Part shown: positions 43,528-55,915 of the stretch, piece after piece
Numbering within the stretch: position 1 is the stretch's first letter
Layout: every line of letters begins with the position of its first letter
Source of the DNA: Pachyseris speciosa
Taxonomy: Eukaryota; Cnidaria; Anthozoa; Scleractinia; Pachyseridae
Length of the DNA stretch: 64,000 nucleotides
Assembly (NCBI GenBank): GCA_016490735.1
Contig: JAEMWC010000102.1
Coordinates: 1,135,001-1,199,000, forward strand
Direction of reading: 5' to 3'
Translations under genes and position numbers: made by a program
Notes under the pieces: model-generated
What the model was told of the DNA's origin: nothing
What the model saw: only the letters and a program-made list of their open reading frames with translations
The model's database searches: none

Positions 43528-44703
43528 ATGAACAAGTCCTTTACCTCGATCGAAATCTTTGCTCGGCAGTTGCAAAACCGATCAGCTGCGGTTCAAGTTG
43601 TGGAATCATTTTTCCTGTTCCTGATCAACTCCATCTCTTTTTTAGGAAATCTTTTGCTTGGAGTCGCTGTCGTTAGAAACCCGAATCTTCGTAAAACTGT
43701 TCCAAACATGTACATTATAACCTTAGCTGTTTCGGACTTCCTAATGTCACTGCTGGGAATTCCGTTTTCATTGGCTTCTCTGATCATCGGAAAATGGCCC
43801 TCTAACCGCTTCATTTGCCAGATGCAAGGGTTTTGGATTCTTCTCATGTGTGCTGTGTCGTTACAGACTTTAGCCGTCACCGCTGTTAACAGGTATTTTC
43901 GAGTTGTTTGCTCCCGAACGCTGTATCAGAAAATCTTCAACATGAAGACAACAAAAGTAACAATTGGAATTGTGTGGATAATGGCTTTTTTGGCGCCTTT
44001 TCCTTACGTTGTTTCTGGGCATGAATTTTTCTTTCACACTGGAAAAGTGTTCTGTGCGCACAACATTGAGAGCCTGTACGACGGCTATGGAGCTTATCTG
44101 GTTCTCGTCTTTGTGGCTATTCCTCTTATTATCGTGATAACTTGTTATACAAAAGTGTTCATCGCGGTGCGCAAACACAACCTCAACTTTCGTTTTCGAA
44201 ACCAAACAAGAAACGAATTCCGTCCCTCATGTCAGAGCAGCCTTTCTGTAGAAGAAGTGAATGTTACATACATTCTCCTGGTCGTTGTCATAGGTTTTCT
44301 AACTTGCTGGACTCCTGTGTTAGTGATTGATTTGATCGATTTTATTAACGCAGATTGGAAGCTCAAACGACAAGTGTACGTGAGTTACACTTGCTTCGGA
44401 TTTGCCAGCACTTCTCTTAACCCCATAATATACGGCATCATGAATCGCTCCTTCCGAGCCGAATACTTAAGGATCTTGGCTCCTTTGAAGCTGTGGCCTT
44501 CATCTTCACAAAACGTTACAAGTAGTTCCGTTCACGCGAGCAGAAGCAAGAATCAAAAAGCTTTCGACGGAAATAAAGTAGGTGCGGCTGAAATCGAAAT
44601 GGAAATAGAGAAACTGCAGATAAAGGCCGGGCTGTCGACGAAACAGGAGAGCCAAGTGCTGGACAAGTCGGTGAAATGTATATTTAGCATGAAGGTTGTC
44701 TGA
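43528..44703 (+). CDS. Class A GPCR, melatonin-receptor-like, unit 2, altered C-terminus
   Basis: 391 aa from the conserved ATG. The seven-helix core matches the other units, with C128 and T131 after the NRY motif (RVVCSRT). Near 44603 a net one-base loss (GAAATGGAAATAGAG against GAAATGGAAGGAAGAG) shifts the frame, so the last ~30 residues differ (…KLQIKAGLSTKQESQVL…) and translation ends at 44703 instead of the usual stop. The shift is after helix 8, so folding and coupling should survive; tail-dependent regulation may differ. Confidence 0.92.
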   Translation: MNKSFTSIEIFARQLQNRSAAVQVVESFFLFLINSISFLGNLLLGVAVVRNPNLRKTVPNMYIITLAVSDFLMSLLGIPFSLASLIIGKWPSNRFICQMQGFWILLMCAVSLQTLAVTAVNRYFRVVCSRTLYQKIFNMKTTKVTIGIVWIMAFLAPFPYVVSGHEFFFHTGKVFCAHNIESLYDGYGAYLVLVFVAIPLIIVITCYTKVFIAVRKHNLNFRFRNQTRNEFRPSCQSSLSVEEVNVTYILLVVVIGFLTCWTPVLVIDLIDFINADWKLKRQVYVSYTCFGFASTSLNPIIYGIMNRSFRAEYLRILAPLKLWPSSSQNVTSSSVHASRSKNQKAFDGNKVGAAEIEMEIEKLQIKAGLSTKQESQVLDKSVKCIFSMKVV

Positions 44704-44745
44704 CTACAGTTGGTACTCCTCTAGTATTTAACACAGTATTCACCG

Positions 44746-45045
44746 AAGTGAAGGTGAATAGTGGTGGATATTTACCTTCGCGGCTCGGTAAATATCCACC
44801 TCTTTCACCGACACTGCTGAGGTGAATAATTGTTTTAGTATATACCACACAAGCTGAATAATTAGCGGACCAAAACATTAATTTATGTGTGACAATATAC
44901 CGACAAGCGGTCGGAAATTGTAAAGTCTCGCGCGCCGGCAGCTAGGAGGTGAATAGTACTTGCTAATCACCTCCGAGTTAACCAATCAGAGCGCGCGAAA
45001 AGCACTATTCACTTGTGTGGTATACACTAAACAATAATATCTACT
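44746..45045. mobile_element. Foldback element downstream of GPCR, unit 2, loop inverted
   Basis: Same element as at 36794-37091, but the hairpin loop (44777-44786) reads TTCGCGGCTC, the exact reverse complement of the loop in units 3 and 4 (GAGCCGCGAA). Confidence 0.6.
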
Positions 45046-46078
45046 GCATGAACAGAACTATTAAAGAAGTCAGTAGTCCGACCGTTGAAACAGAATTGAA
45101 GGGCTAAAACTACACAGGACTTCATGAAAACATTGAAACCTTCGAAGTGAAACACATATTACATGAGCTGAGTTTTTGAAGGAGACTAGGACGATCGAAG
45201 CAAATTGAACCCGCAGTCAGTGTGTGTAGAAAAGAACAACTTTGCCACGAAATAAGAATCAGTTTAAGAATTTAAGCGCCTCCGCCCCTGCAAAAATGAC
45301 CTTCTCAAATCATACTGTTTCGATCACTCACGCTGATACTACATTCTCTAATACAAGGCAATAACAAACTGTTCTCTCCACAAATTAGCCCTCCCTCAAA
45401 ACAGGCGCTTACGAACTCTCGCGGACGAATAATAGTCCCGGGTTTTATACTCGGAAATTTACTGATTACCGTGTCTAAATGACCCTGGAATAATTCGAAA
45501 TTTTATGTTATTGTTTTTAAATGACTGCAAAATGAGTTGACGCGACATAAACTGGAGACGCTCGCTCTGTCCGGTTCATCATACTGATTTGAGAGAGACA
45601 ACGAGTTTCATGTCCACATATACTGACGCACGAGAGCCCATCGTGAACTCGTAAACTGCGTCGTCTCAAAATTATGTATGTTGAAAGGGTGATGTTAGCG
45701 ACCTGTTACTAAGCGACAGGTTAATTAGTCAACGTGCACATTAGGACACATAACTTGCAAAAAGCCACCTGGTGACCACCTGTTTTCAGTCGACCGATCT
45801 AGAATTAGGGGAACTATTGAGCTACGGGCTTAACTAGAGTAAACTAGAACTAGATCTAGAACTTTTTGACAGGATTGAGATTGAAGGGCACCTTAAAATA
45901 GTTTACGTAGCAAATAAGTTGAAGTTCACATTTTTTAACTAGTTAGTTTACGTGTATATATAAATACTATTAATGCATGACTGTCTACTTAGCTAGTTAA
46001 ATTATCTTTCTTAGCTAAAACGTGTGGTTAGGATAGTGGACAAGTCTTACTATAATGTTCATACATAACCTATTTTTA

Positions 46079-46662
46079 AGAAACTTGCTCAAATTTCAAG
46101 ACATTCATTTGTTACATCTAGGTCAGTTTATGTACCCGTTTAAAAACTCTATTCTCCCTCGAAAATTTGAAAACATTTTTCCAACAAACAGCCAAATCCA
46201 TAGCTACAATACAAGGTATGCAGACTAGTCCTTTCGTCTACCATTATGTAGAACAAATATCCGGCAATTATCTGTCTTCTATCAAGGTCCAAAATTTTTT
46301 AAGTCTCTTTCTCCTGGGATAACTGGCTCCTCAATTCTCTTGCATCTTTTGGGAAAAAACTTAAAACATCTATTATCAGTAATTATTAATTCTGTTATGT
46401 GTACAAATATGACTTGTCTGTACTTCTGTTACCATGTTGTCTAGGTTTAATTATTTATTATTTCTTGGGAGGGAACCTAAGTCCTACAAGCCCCATGGTA
46501 TTTATTAGGTTCCCTCGCCATTGTTTTTTTTTTTTTTTCCCTTTTTTTCCTATCTGTTTTTTCTTGTTTACCATTGCAATTTCTGTGTATTAATATTTGT
46601 AATTTATTAATCATTCCAGTTCATTATGTGTGGCAAATAAATAAATAATAATAATAATAAAA
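46079..46662 (+). pseudogene. 5'-truncated LINE 3' end, unit 2
   Basis: Same fragment as 39502-40072 with extra frameshifts; ends in the same AAT/AAAT-rich tail. Confidence 0.7.
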
Positions 46663-46791
46663 TAGTTTTACATCCCTTGTATATGATGCCTAGGTCTCAG
46701 TCACCAATTCCCAGTTGAGCTAATCAACAAGTGCTAATTATATTCTTTTGTGCGACCAGGAACAAAGCGGAAGAGGAGCCTGCAATCAATG

Positions 46792-46823
<32 letters not shown>

Positions 46824-46919
46824 TATTGAATAGTAAATATGTTAGATAGACGCCCTAAGCTGACTGCAATATATAACATATTGCTGCCAGCCTCAGTAAC
46901 TATATAATACATAAGGCAC

Positions 46920-47520
46920 CGGTACTTAAAAATGCCTTTCTACAGCCTAAATTGGCTGATTTGGCTCGTTGGGGGCCCCTGCCTAATTAAAATTGTACCC
47001 ATAAATTACTCATCTGACTTTATTTTTGAGTTCGATTAATGTGTTGAAAAATAATCTTTACCTATAATATATATAGGTTGTGATTCAAAAATTCATGATG
47101 CCATAACATGAAACTATCACTATTGATACAGCTCGCTTTCGCCCGTACAGAGATACGGTATTTAATAAATGTATCAATCATATGAATAGCTCGCTTTCGC
47201 TCGCACACTAGTCCACTAGCGAACCGATACCTGGTGCAAATAATCTCGAGCCTATACCTGGTGCAAGGGATCAATGTGTGTACCCTCGCGCTTTGCGATC
47301 CATCGCTCACTACGTTCGCTCTTCCCGCCAAGATCGCGCGCTCGGCTCATTCGCAAAACTATCCCCTGCTCGAGCTCGATGTACTTTGCTACGTAAAGCA
47401 CATCGTGCTTCCGTGCTGCCGTTTTTTGCTTCGTTCGCACACTAGGGGACCGATACCTGGTGCAATGCATAGTCTCGAACCGCCATTTACCATACTGCTC
47501 TAAACCGTATAACGGTATAA
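46920..47520 (+). repeat. Repeat X, unit 2/3 junction
   Basis: Differs from 40330-40925 by very few bases (one is GCTACGTAAAG for GCTACGCAAAG). Confidence 0.75.
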
Positions 47521-48059
47521 ACCGTCAGAAAAAGGTGAGAACAGATGTTTTTAATTTTCACTCAACCTTTGTGGCTGGTGCTGGAAAGAGGAAGTGAAGA
47601 AGGCAATCGTGGGTGTGCGAGAGAGAGCTAGAGCTAACATGGGCGCGAAGCTCGATGGGAATGCTAGGTTCTCCTCGCTCTGCCATCGGGCTCCACAAGT
47701 TTCTTCTCCTCCCTTCCAATTTTTCGCGCCTATCAGACCAGCTGAAATTTGTTTTAATTGCCCCCATTTGGGCAAAAAGTCAGGTTTTGTCTCCTTCCTT
47801 TATGCTTGGTGGTCTGTCCTTCCGAATAACACCGTTGAGAATTAACGTCTCCTTAAGGCGGGAATTAACCTAAACATCGTTTTTTAGCCGCTTAACATGG
47901 ATTTCACGTTGATATTTCGTTCGCGTTTCAAGCAATCAAAAATCCCTCTGCTCAGCCCACAAAGCTATGCTATGGTATGGCAAGCCAAATGTAGCAATAT
48001 TCAACTCATCTAATTTTATATTCAGTTATGTATTTTGTTTTCAACTATTGGTTTAATAT

Positions 48060-48376
48060 TCAACTTTTATTCAACCTTCAACACATCATTCAACATTCAA
48101 CTAGTCATTCAACGTTCAACTATTAATTTAACATTCAACTATTGATTTAATATTCAACTATTCATTCAACATTCAACGCATCATTCAACATTCAACTATT
48201 GATTTAACATTCAACTATTGATTTAACATTCAACTATTGATTTAATATTCAACTATTCCTTCAACATTCAACGCATCATTCAACATTCAACTATTCATTC
48301 AACATTCAACTATTCATTCAACATTCAACTATTCATTCAACATTCAACACATCATTCAACATTCAACGAGTCATTC
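48060..48376 (+). repeat. Minisatellite in left TIR
   Basis: Repeats of CATTCAACATTCAACTATT with ATTTAA variants. Mirrored in the right TIR at about 50460-50800. Confidence 0.85.
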
Positions 48377-50459
48377 AACCGGTCAGTATAAAAGGTCGAC
48401 TGTGGAGTGTGGACTGCGGACCCGGACTGCGGACTGGGTATAAAACGCGGACTGAGTATAAAATTAGGACTGAAGGCTGCAGACTAGCTACAAAACAATG
48501 TGCAAAAGGCGGGTGTAGTCATGGCCCACCCTATGGCCTCCCGGCGGTCTTTTTTTTTTTTTTTTAACTCAGTTCATCCTGTGTAAACTGAACGTTTTCC
48601 ATCAACACTCCCTGTCATACCAACGACTCTCTTGGTGGCGGTTCGCTCAAAATTTTCAGTGTTAAACAGACTCGTGGTAGATTGGAATCAGGAAAACCAG
48701 AATGCCGTATAAATACAACTTTCGGGCAGCTATCAAGAGGCTATGGTCCTATTCCGTGCAGATCATCCAGCGAACTGGGTCCCAGTTTCTGTCGCTTGCG
48801 TGAACCAGCGATGACTGAAGAATCCAAACCAGCTTGAAATAGTGTAGCATCCAAGCATGTAATACACCTGCCTGTAGCCTTTACGATATGAAACGTAATT
48901 ATTTTAATACTGAAGGCCTCATGTTTTCCCGTCGTTGGAACCGTCGACAGTGTAAAGTTTATGCACATGTCATTGGCTTCCCAGTGGGGTCGACTCCCGG
49001 GCCTACCAGGGAGACATGTGGGGGACAATAAGGAGATGGATGTGATTCTTTGCCCGAGGGTAGGGGAAAATCTTGACATTGTTTTACATCACAGATTAGG
49101 GGTGGGGAAATTCACAAGTTTGAAAACGACGTCACGGGGATTTTCAGCTGAGAGGCACCTTGTCTTGAGAGATTCCCCAACCCGCGGGGGAAATTCCTCA
49201 ATTTTACAATCCCCCTGGTTAGCCCGGGGGTCGATCCCACGGGGAAGCCGATGACATATGCAGTATATTACATTGCGTTACGCCTGATGGTCAGAGCACA
49301 TAGATCAGGTGTTTATTCTTATATACTTTTGAAACAAAAATTGAAAGTAAGTCCAGCTCCAAGGTTTTTTTTTCTCTCCTCAATCTTTTTCTTCAAAGAA
49401 CATTTTGGGAATTGCGACAGTAAACATAATTTGGGACAGCATCAACAGAAGCAAATGCACGTGCATTACCGTGGGAACGGTGAACAAGTTTTCCCAAAAT
49501 TTACATACCTCAGGAGACGTGATTGTCTTGGAATTTTGGAAAACATTTAATTTAAAAAGAACTAAAGGTCCAAAATATTCCGAATTCAGTTCTACCACGA
49601 GTCTGCTTAGCAAATTTGAGCGAAACGCCGCCGAGAGAACAGAAGAGAGTCGTAGGTATGACAGATTGACGGAGAAGGTTGTTTACACAGGTTTCCAGCA
49701 ATGCTGAACCGAGTGTTTTGCACTTTGTTGACAGCTGTATTATCTTAGCAAGAAGACCCGTCACGCGAGATTCCCGCCATTTTTATCATATTTAGCCAAT
49801 CATATTATACCTCCCTCGTGGAAAATCTAACAATCGAAGAGAAAGGACCCTGTTATTGAAAACAGTATGTTCGTGTTTTTTGCACTGAAAGGAAAATAAT
49901 TTTACTAGAAAACATTGCAAAAATATTGAAAAACTTAACCATCTCGGTTAAAATTTTAAAATAGCCTGTTTTAAACGGGATTACGCCTCGCAAAATTGAA
50001 AGTATATCAACAATACTATAGAAAAAGTTTGCTGTTGAAGTCTCGTTTTCGATTATATCTGATTTGTTAAGAATGACGGTTAGTTGGCTTATATGTATCA
50101 TTTATTTTCAGTTGACTAGCTAGCTTGTGCAAAGTGGAATTGCGCATTAAACTAGTTCAAAACAACTGGTAGATGGTGTGGACATTATTTTCCTGGTGTG
50201 TCTTCAAATCCAGTAGCACGCTATAAACCCGCGGTGCGAAACACCGAGTTTTAAAAAATTGACCACCAGTAGGCCATAGGGTGGGCCATAGCCTACACCA
50301 TGGCCTACGCCACGGTTTGTCCATACCCGCCTTTTGCACAGTGTTTTGTACTCAGTATGCGTTTGGTTCCTAGTCCTCATTTTACGGCCCAGTCCGCAGT
50401 CCGCAGTCCGCAGTCCGGGTCCACAGTCCACAGTCCACAGTCGATCTTTTCTACTGACC

Positions 50460-50800
50460 GGTTGAATGACTCGTTGAATGATGCGTTGAATGTTGAATGA
50501 ATAGTTGAATGTTGAATGATGTGTTGAATGTTGAATTGAATGTTGAATGAATAGTTGAATGTTGAATGATGCGTTGAATGTTGAATGAATAGTTGAATAT
50601 TAAATCAATAGTTGAATGTTAAATCAATAGTTGAATGTTAAATCAATAGTTGAATGTTGAATGATGCGTTGAATGTTGAATGAATAGTTGAATATTAAAT
50701 CAATAGTTGAATGTTAAATCAATAGTTGAACGTTGAATGACTAGTTGAATGTTGAATGATGTGTTGAAGGTTGAATAAAAGTTGAATATTAAACCAATAG
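50460..50800 (-). repeat. Minisatellite in right TIR
   Basis: Reverse complement of the left-TIR minisatellite, with a slightly different number of units, so the TIRs are not exact mirror images. Confidence 0.85.
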
Positions 50801-51810
50801 TTGAAAACAAAATACATAACTGAATATAAAATTAGATGAGTTGAATATTGCTACATTTGGCTTGCCATACTATGGGATATTTTTTGAATTTTTTGGTGAT
50901 TTTGGGATATATTTGGGAAGAGATCATTTTTCTCAAATGAATTAGTTAAATTTAGGAAAATAGGAAAACTGAATTGAAGATTTAATAACAGTTTAAAATT
51001 AGAATTTGAAGTTAGAAATTAGTACTGACTGATACCAAACAGTTGCCCCAGCAACCTGCAGTGCCTTTGTGAGGTGGCAACTAACTGGAAGTGTTTCAAA
51101 ACATTTTTACTTCATTAAAATCCCTTCTTCAAACACCTTAAAATTACACACAGATTCACGTTTACCCCAACCTTAAGCAATATTTAGCTCCTTTGAAACA
51201 AACTAAACTGCCCATAAAAAATGTTCAAAAACATGGAAAACACGTCGAACTTTTACAGTCTGTGAGTGTTATGTTAATTTAAAGCTTGAAAGATCATTTC
51301 AAATTTATCTGTCCATAACCCTACCTAGCCATGTAGTTAAAAAGAAAAGGGAACTCAAATACAGTGAGTATAATGGTGCCCTTGGTAAGGTTACTTACTC
51401 TATAGTAAGTCGTTTTCAAAATAGAATCAGACTTCGAAGAAGCATAACTTTATTTGTACCAGCGATAATTAATTTGATTGTAATTCGATCGAAAATATTT
51501 TCAAAACACATTAATTTCAACACGAAAACCCTCAGTGCCCAAGGGCAGTTTTTAGAGATAAACACTCTAGTTACCACTGAGCAGCTGTTAGAGAAGTAAA
51601 ACTACTTACGTTACTAAGCCGAGGCTTAATATATCTTTATACAGATACAACACCCACATTTATTGCGCTATCTAGGGCCCAATCTTTGGGGCAATTTGTG
51701 AACTAATGCAGATTGATCAGCCAAATCGTTAGCCAGTTTTAAAAAAATTGTACGAAATTCGAATACGGTAGAGCAACTGTTCGCGACAATGCCAGTGTAG
51801 TTGAAAGACG

Positions 51811-52879
51811 GTAAGTGTAATTTCTGTTCTGTTTTGCTACCCTTCCTCATACTGGAATTCAACTTTTCATACTTTAAGAAGGACACTTCTGACTTTCGGG
51901 AGTTGAGACTTCCTCAACAATCCACTCCACCATACCCCCTCCCCCTCCCCCCTAGGCCCTCACATGAAGCATTCAAGTATTACAACAGTATTAACATCCA
52001 GTCAATAGACACCTTCGTTGTCTCGAACCCACCCTTCCCAGAATTAAAAGTTTATTCCCTCGCTTGGCGCAGCTTCAATTAATGTGCAGTCACCTTTTCG
52101 TTCATACTGAAGAGACGTGAACAACAATAACAACCAATTTGCAAAACTGTAGCCGGAACCAGTTTGCAAAAATGTAAATACAGAAAACAAATTAGAACAT
52201 ATTTGATGGCTTTCCCACGCAAATGATCGTTAATTGCCCCCACTATGGAGAACAGCCGTCTGTTGGATGTGGATCTTGTTCCGGTGTCAAAACACATTTT
52301 AATCTCGCTAGGAGTAGGATCAACATGAATTACATTTTAAATTATTTATCTGTCAGATAAACGAAGGTAAAACAAATACTTTATTCAGAGACATTTCAGG
52401 TTTTCACTTTTGATGTTTTCTGGGTAAAGATCATTTGTCGAAAACATCAAAGCGCACGTAAGTGGGTGGGTCTTGTTGTCACTGACAAACCAATTACTCA
52501 ATACTGAATTTCATTTTGTCGGAGTTTTGAATGACACATTGGCGGTTTTCCAAATAGTTGTCAAAAGCAGATATTCGATTTAATTTGGCACTTTAACGTC
52601 CTTTCCAAAGCCTACCTTCAGGTAAAAGAGATGAAACTACGAGAAAATAGTCAACGGTTGAAAGAAATTCAGCTGCTTCTAAAAAGTGAGGTGATGTACT
52701 CGTAAAAACGAGGACAAGAACGCTTGATTTCAGCAGGTGCATGTCAAGCAAAATTTATTTCTGTTCACACCAGGAAACAAGAAGTTCAAACCAGGACGTA
52801 CGCGAACGCCAGTTTTAATATCCGGGAGACATTTTACCCAGGTAACATTAATTTATTATAATTTGTTTCTAATTTTTAG
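51811..52879 (+). other. Predicted 5'UTR intron of GPCR unit 3
   Basis: Conserved donor GACG|GTAAGTG and acceptor TTTTTAG|CATC, as in the other units. Confidence 0.4.
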
Positions 52880-52991
52880 CATCATTCATCGCAAAGCGAA
52901 GGAAAAAAAAGAAGCTTCCCCACTTCCCTTCAGTTCAAAATTCAGTTTCGCTGGGTTTCCATCGCTTACGTTCTCGCTGTTAGCAAGCATC

Positions 52992-54152
52992 ATGAACAAG
53001 TCCTTTACCTCGATCGAAATCTTTGCTCGGCAGTTGCAAAACCGATCAGCTGCGGTTCAAGTTGTGGAATCATTTTTCCTGTTCCTGATCAACTCCATCT
53101 CTTTTTTAGGAAATCTTTTGCTTGGAGTCGCAGTCGTTAGAAACCCGAATCTTCGTAAAACTGTTCCAAACATGTACATTATAACCTTAGCTGTTTCGGA
53201 CTTTCTAATGTCACTGCTGGGAATTCCGTTTTCATTGGCTTCTCTGATCATCGGAAAATGGCCCTCTAACCGCTTCATTTGCCAGATGCAAGGGTTTTGG
53301 ATTCTTCTCATGTGTGCTGTGTCGTTACAGACTTTAGCCGTCACCGCTGTTAACAGGTATTTTCGAGTTGTTCGCTCCCGAGCGCTGTATCAGAAAATCT
53401 TCAACATGAAGACAACAAAAGTAACAATTGGAATTGTGTGGATAATGGCTTTTTTGGCGCCTTTTCCTTACGTTGTTTCTGGGCATGAATTTTTCTTTCA
53501 CACTGGAAAAGTGTTCTGTGCGCACAACATTGAGAGCCTGTACGACGGCTATGGAGCTTATCTGGTTCTCGTCTTTGTGGCTATTCCTCTTATTATCGTG
53601 ATAACTTGTTATACAAAAGTGTTCATCGCGGTGCGCAAACACAACCTCAACTTTCGTTTTCGAAACCAAACAAGAAACGAATTCCGTCCCTCATGTCAGA
53701 GCAGCCTTTCTGTAGAAGAAGTGAATGTTACATACATTCTCCTGGTCGTTGTCATAGGTTTTCTAACTTGCTGGACTCCTGTGTTAGTGATTGATTTGAT
53801 CGATTTTATTAACGCAGATTGGAAGCTCAAACGACAAGTGTACGTGAGTTACACTTGCTTCGGATTTGCCAGCACTTCTCTTAACCCCATAATATACGGC
53901 ATCATGAATCGCTCCTTCCGAGCCGAATACTTAAGGATCTTGGCTCCTTTGAAGCTGTGGCCTTCATCTTCACAAAACGTTACCAGTAGTTCCGTTCACG
54001 CGAGCAGAAGCAAGAATCAAAAAGCTTTCGATACAAATAAAGTAGGTGCGGCTGAAATCGAAATGGAAGGAAGAGAAACTGCAGATAAAGGCCGGGCTGT
54101 CGACGAAACAGGAAAGCCAAGTGCTGGACAAGTCGGTGAAATGTACATTTAG
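52992..54152 (+). CDS. Class A GPCR, melatonin-receptor-like, unit 3
   Basis: 386 aa from ATG at 52992, all class A landmarks as in unit 1 (D70, C97, NRY 121-123, W150, C176, CWTP 260-263, NPIIY 298-302). By eye it is identical to the unit 4 receptor. Against unit 1 it has F5, R130, V144, F158, S163, T348 and K375. Confidence 0.93.
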   Translation: MNKSFTSIEIFARQLQNRSAAVQVVESFFLFLINSISFLGNLLLGVAVVRNPNLRKTVPNMYIITLAVSDFLMSLLGIPFSLASLIIGKWPSNRFICQMQGFWILLMCAVSLQTLAVTAVNRYFRVVRSRALYQKIFNMKTTKVTIGIVWIMAFLAPFPYVVSGHEFFFHTGKVFCAHNIESLYDGYGAYLVLVFVAIPLIIVITCYTKVFIAVRKHNLNFRFRNQTRNEFRPSCQSSLSVEEVNVTYILLVVVIGFLTCWTPVLVIDLIDFINADWKLKRQVYVSYTCFGFASTSLNPIIYGIMNRSFRAEYLRILAPLKLWPSSSQNVTSSSVHASRSKNQKAFDTNKVGAAEIEMEGRETADKGRAVDETGKPSAGQVGEMYI

Positions 54153-54209
54153 CATGAAGGTTGTCTGACTACAGTTGGTACTCCTCTAGTATTTAACACA
54201 GTATTCACC

Positions 54210-54486
54210 GAAGTGAAGGTGAATAGTGGTGGATATTCACCGAGCCGCGAAGGTAAATATCCACCTCTTTCACCGACACTGCTGAGGTGAATAATTGTTT
54301 TAGTATATACCACACAAGCTGAATAATTAGCGGACCATAACATTAATTTATGTGTGACAATATACCGACAAGCGGTCGGAAATTGTAAAATCTCGCGCGC
54401 CGGCTGCTAGGAGGTGAATAGTACTTGCTAATCACCTCCGAGCGAAAAAGCACTATTCACTTGTGTGGTATATACTAAACAATAAT
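54210..54486. mobile_element. Foldback element downstream of GPCR, unit 3
   Basis: Same element as 36794-37091; hairpin loop GAGCCGCGAA at 54242-54251. A short internal deletion removes the TTAACCAATCAG segment present in other units. Confidence 0.55.
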
Positions 54487-55576
54487 ATCTACTGCATGAA
54501 CAGAACTATTAAAGAAGTCAGTAGTCCGACCGTTGAAACAGAATTGAAGGGCTAAAACTACACAGGACTTCATGAAAACATTGAGACCTTCGAAGTGAAA
54601 CACATATTACATGAGCTGAGTTTTTGAAGGAGAGTAGGACGATCGAAGCAAATTGAACCCGCAGTCAGTGTGTGTAGAAAAGAACAACTTTGCCACGAAA
54701 TAAGAATCAGTTTAAGAATTTAAGCGCCTCCGCCCCTGCAAAAATGACCTTCTCAAATCATACTGTTTCGATCACTCACGCTGATACTACATTCTCTAAT
54801 ACAAGGCAATAACAGACTGTTCTCTCCACAAATTAGCCCTCCCTCAAAACAGGCGCTTACGAACTCTCGCGGACGAATAACAGTCCCGGGTTTTATACTC
54901 GGAAATTTACTGATTACCGTGTCTAAATGACCCTGGAATAATTCGAAATTTGATGTTATTGCTTTTAAATGACTGCAAAATGAGTTGACGCGACATAAAC
55001 TGGAGACGCTCGCTCTGTCCGGTTCATCATACTGATTTGAGAGAGACAACGTGTTTCATGTCGACATATACTGACGCACGAGAGCCCATCGCGAACTCGT
55101 AAACTGCGTCGTCTCAAAATTATGTATGTTGAAAGGGTGAGGTTAGCGACCTGTTACTAAGCGACAGGTTAATTAGTCAACGTGCACATTAGGACACATA
55201 ACTTGCAAAAAGCCACCTGGTGACCACCTGTTTTCAGTCGACCGATCTAGAATTAGGGGAACTATTGAGCTACGGGCTTAACTAGAGTAAACTGGAACTA
55301 GATCTAGAACTTTTTGACAGGATTGAGATTGAAGGGCACCTTAAAATAGTTTACGTAGCAAATAAGTTGAAGTTGACAATTTTTAACTAGTTAGTTTACG
55401 TGTATATACAAATACTATTAATGTATGACTGTCTACTTAGCTAGTTAAATTATCTTGGTGGATGATATATGAAATGAATTATATATGAACTGCGGAAATG
55501 AAATCAAATGAAGAATGATCCTCGCAGTTGTGAACGCAATTTATGCAATTGCGAAAAGAAGCCTGAAAAAAATTCA

Positions 55577-55624
55577 GGACTTCAACGGGGTTCGAACCCG
55601 TGACCTCGCGATTACCGGTGCGAT

Positions 55625-55650
<26 letters not shown>
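55577..55650 (-). tRNA. tRNA-like repeat unit, minus strand
   Basis: Exact complement in layout of the tRNA-like units at 38370, 38626 and 38882, with intact boxes A and B and the same C bulge in the anticodon stem. Confidence 0.5.
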
Positions 55651-55665
<15 letters not shown>

Positions 55666-55826
55666 AGGTCAATTGTGGGTTCATATGTTCCCGTGAAAGA
55701 AATGAGTGTGGATGATATATGAAATGAATCATATATGAACTGCGGAAATGAAATCAAATGAAGAATGATCCTCGCAGTTGTGAACGCAATTTATGCAATT
55801 GCGAAAAGAAGCCTGAAAAAAATTCA

Positions 55827-55874
55827 GGACTTCAACGGGGTTCGAACCCGTGACCTCGCGATTACCGGTGCGAT

Positions 55875-55900
<26 letters not shown>
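55827..55900 (-). tRNA. tRNA-like repeat unit, minus strand
   Basis: Second copy, 250 bp from the previous one. Confidence 0.5.

Positions 55901-55915
<15 letters not shown>

Larger units (their letters stand above)
40926..47520 (+). repeat. GPCR tandem duplication, unit 2
   Basis: About 6.6 kb. Lacks both the tRNA-array element and the Harbinger MITE, so it preserves the empty sites. Its final 0.85 kb (46666-47520) is almost identical to 40076-40925. Confidence 0.85.
47976..50869. mobile_element. 2.9-kb element with long minisatellite-bearing TIRs, 6-bp TSD
   Basis: Inserted only in unit 3, flanked by CTATGG (47970-47975, 50870-50875); units 2 and 4 keep uninserted sequence. The TIRs are about 560-600 bp (47976-48539 and 50271-50869), starting TATGGCAAGCCAAATGTAGC. 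The outer part holds a minisatellite of ATTCAAC-type units, the inner part GGACTGCGGA-type repeats. The 1.7-kb interior includes a T run and no recognisable transposase, so it is non-autonomous. Six-bp TSDs with long TIRs occur in Polintons, but the termini do not match; class unknown. Confidence 0.85.
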
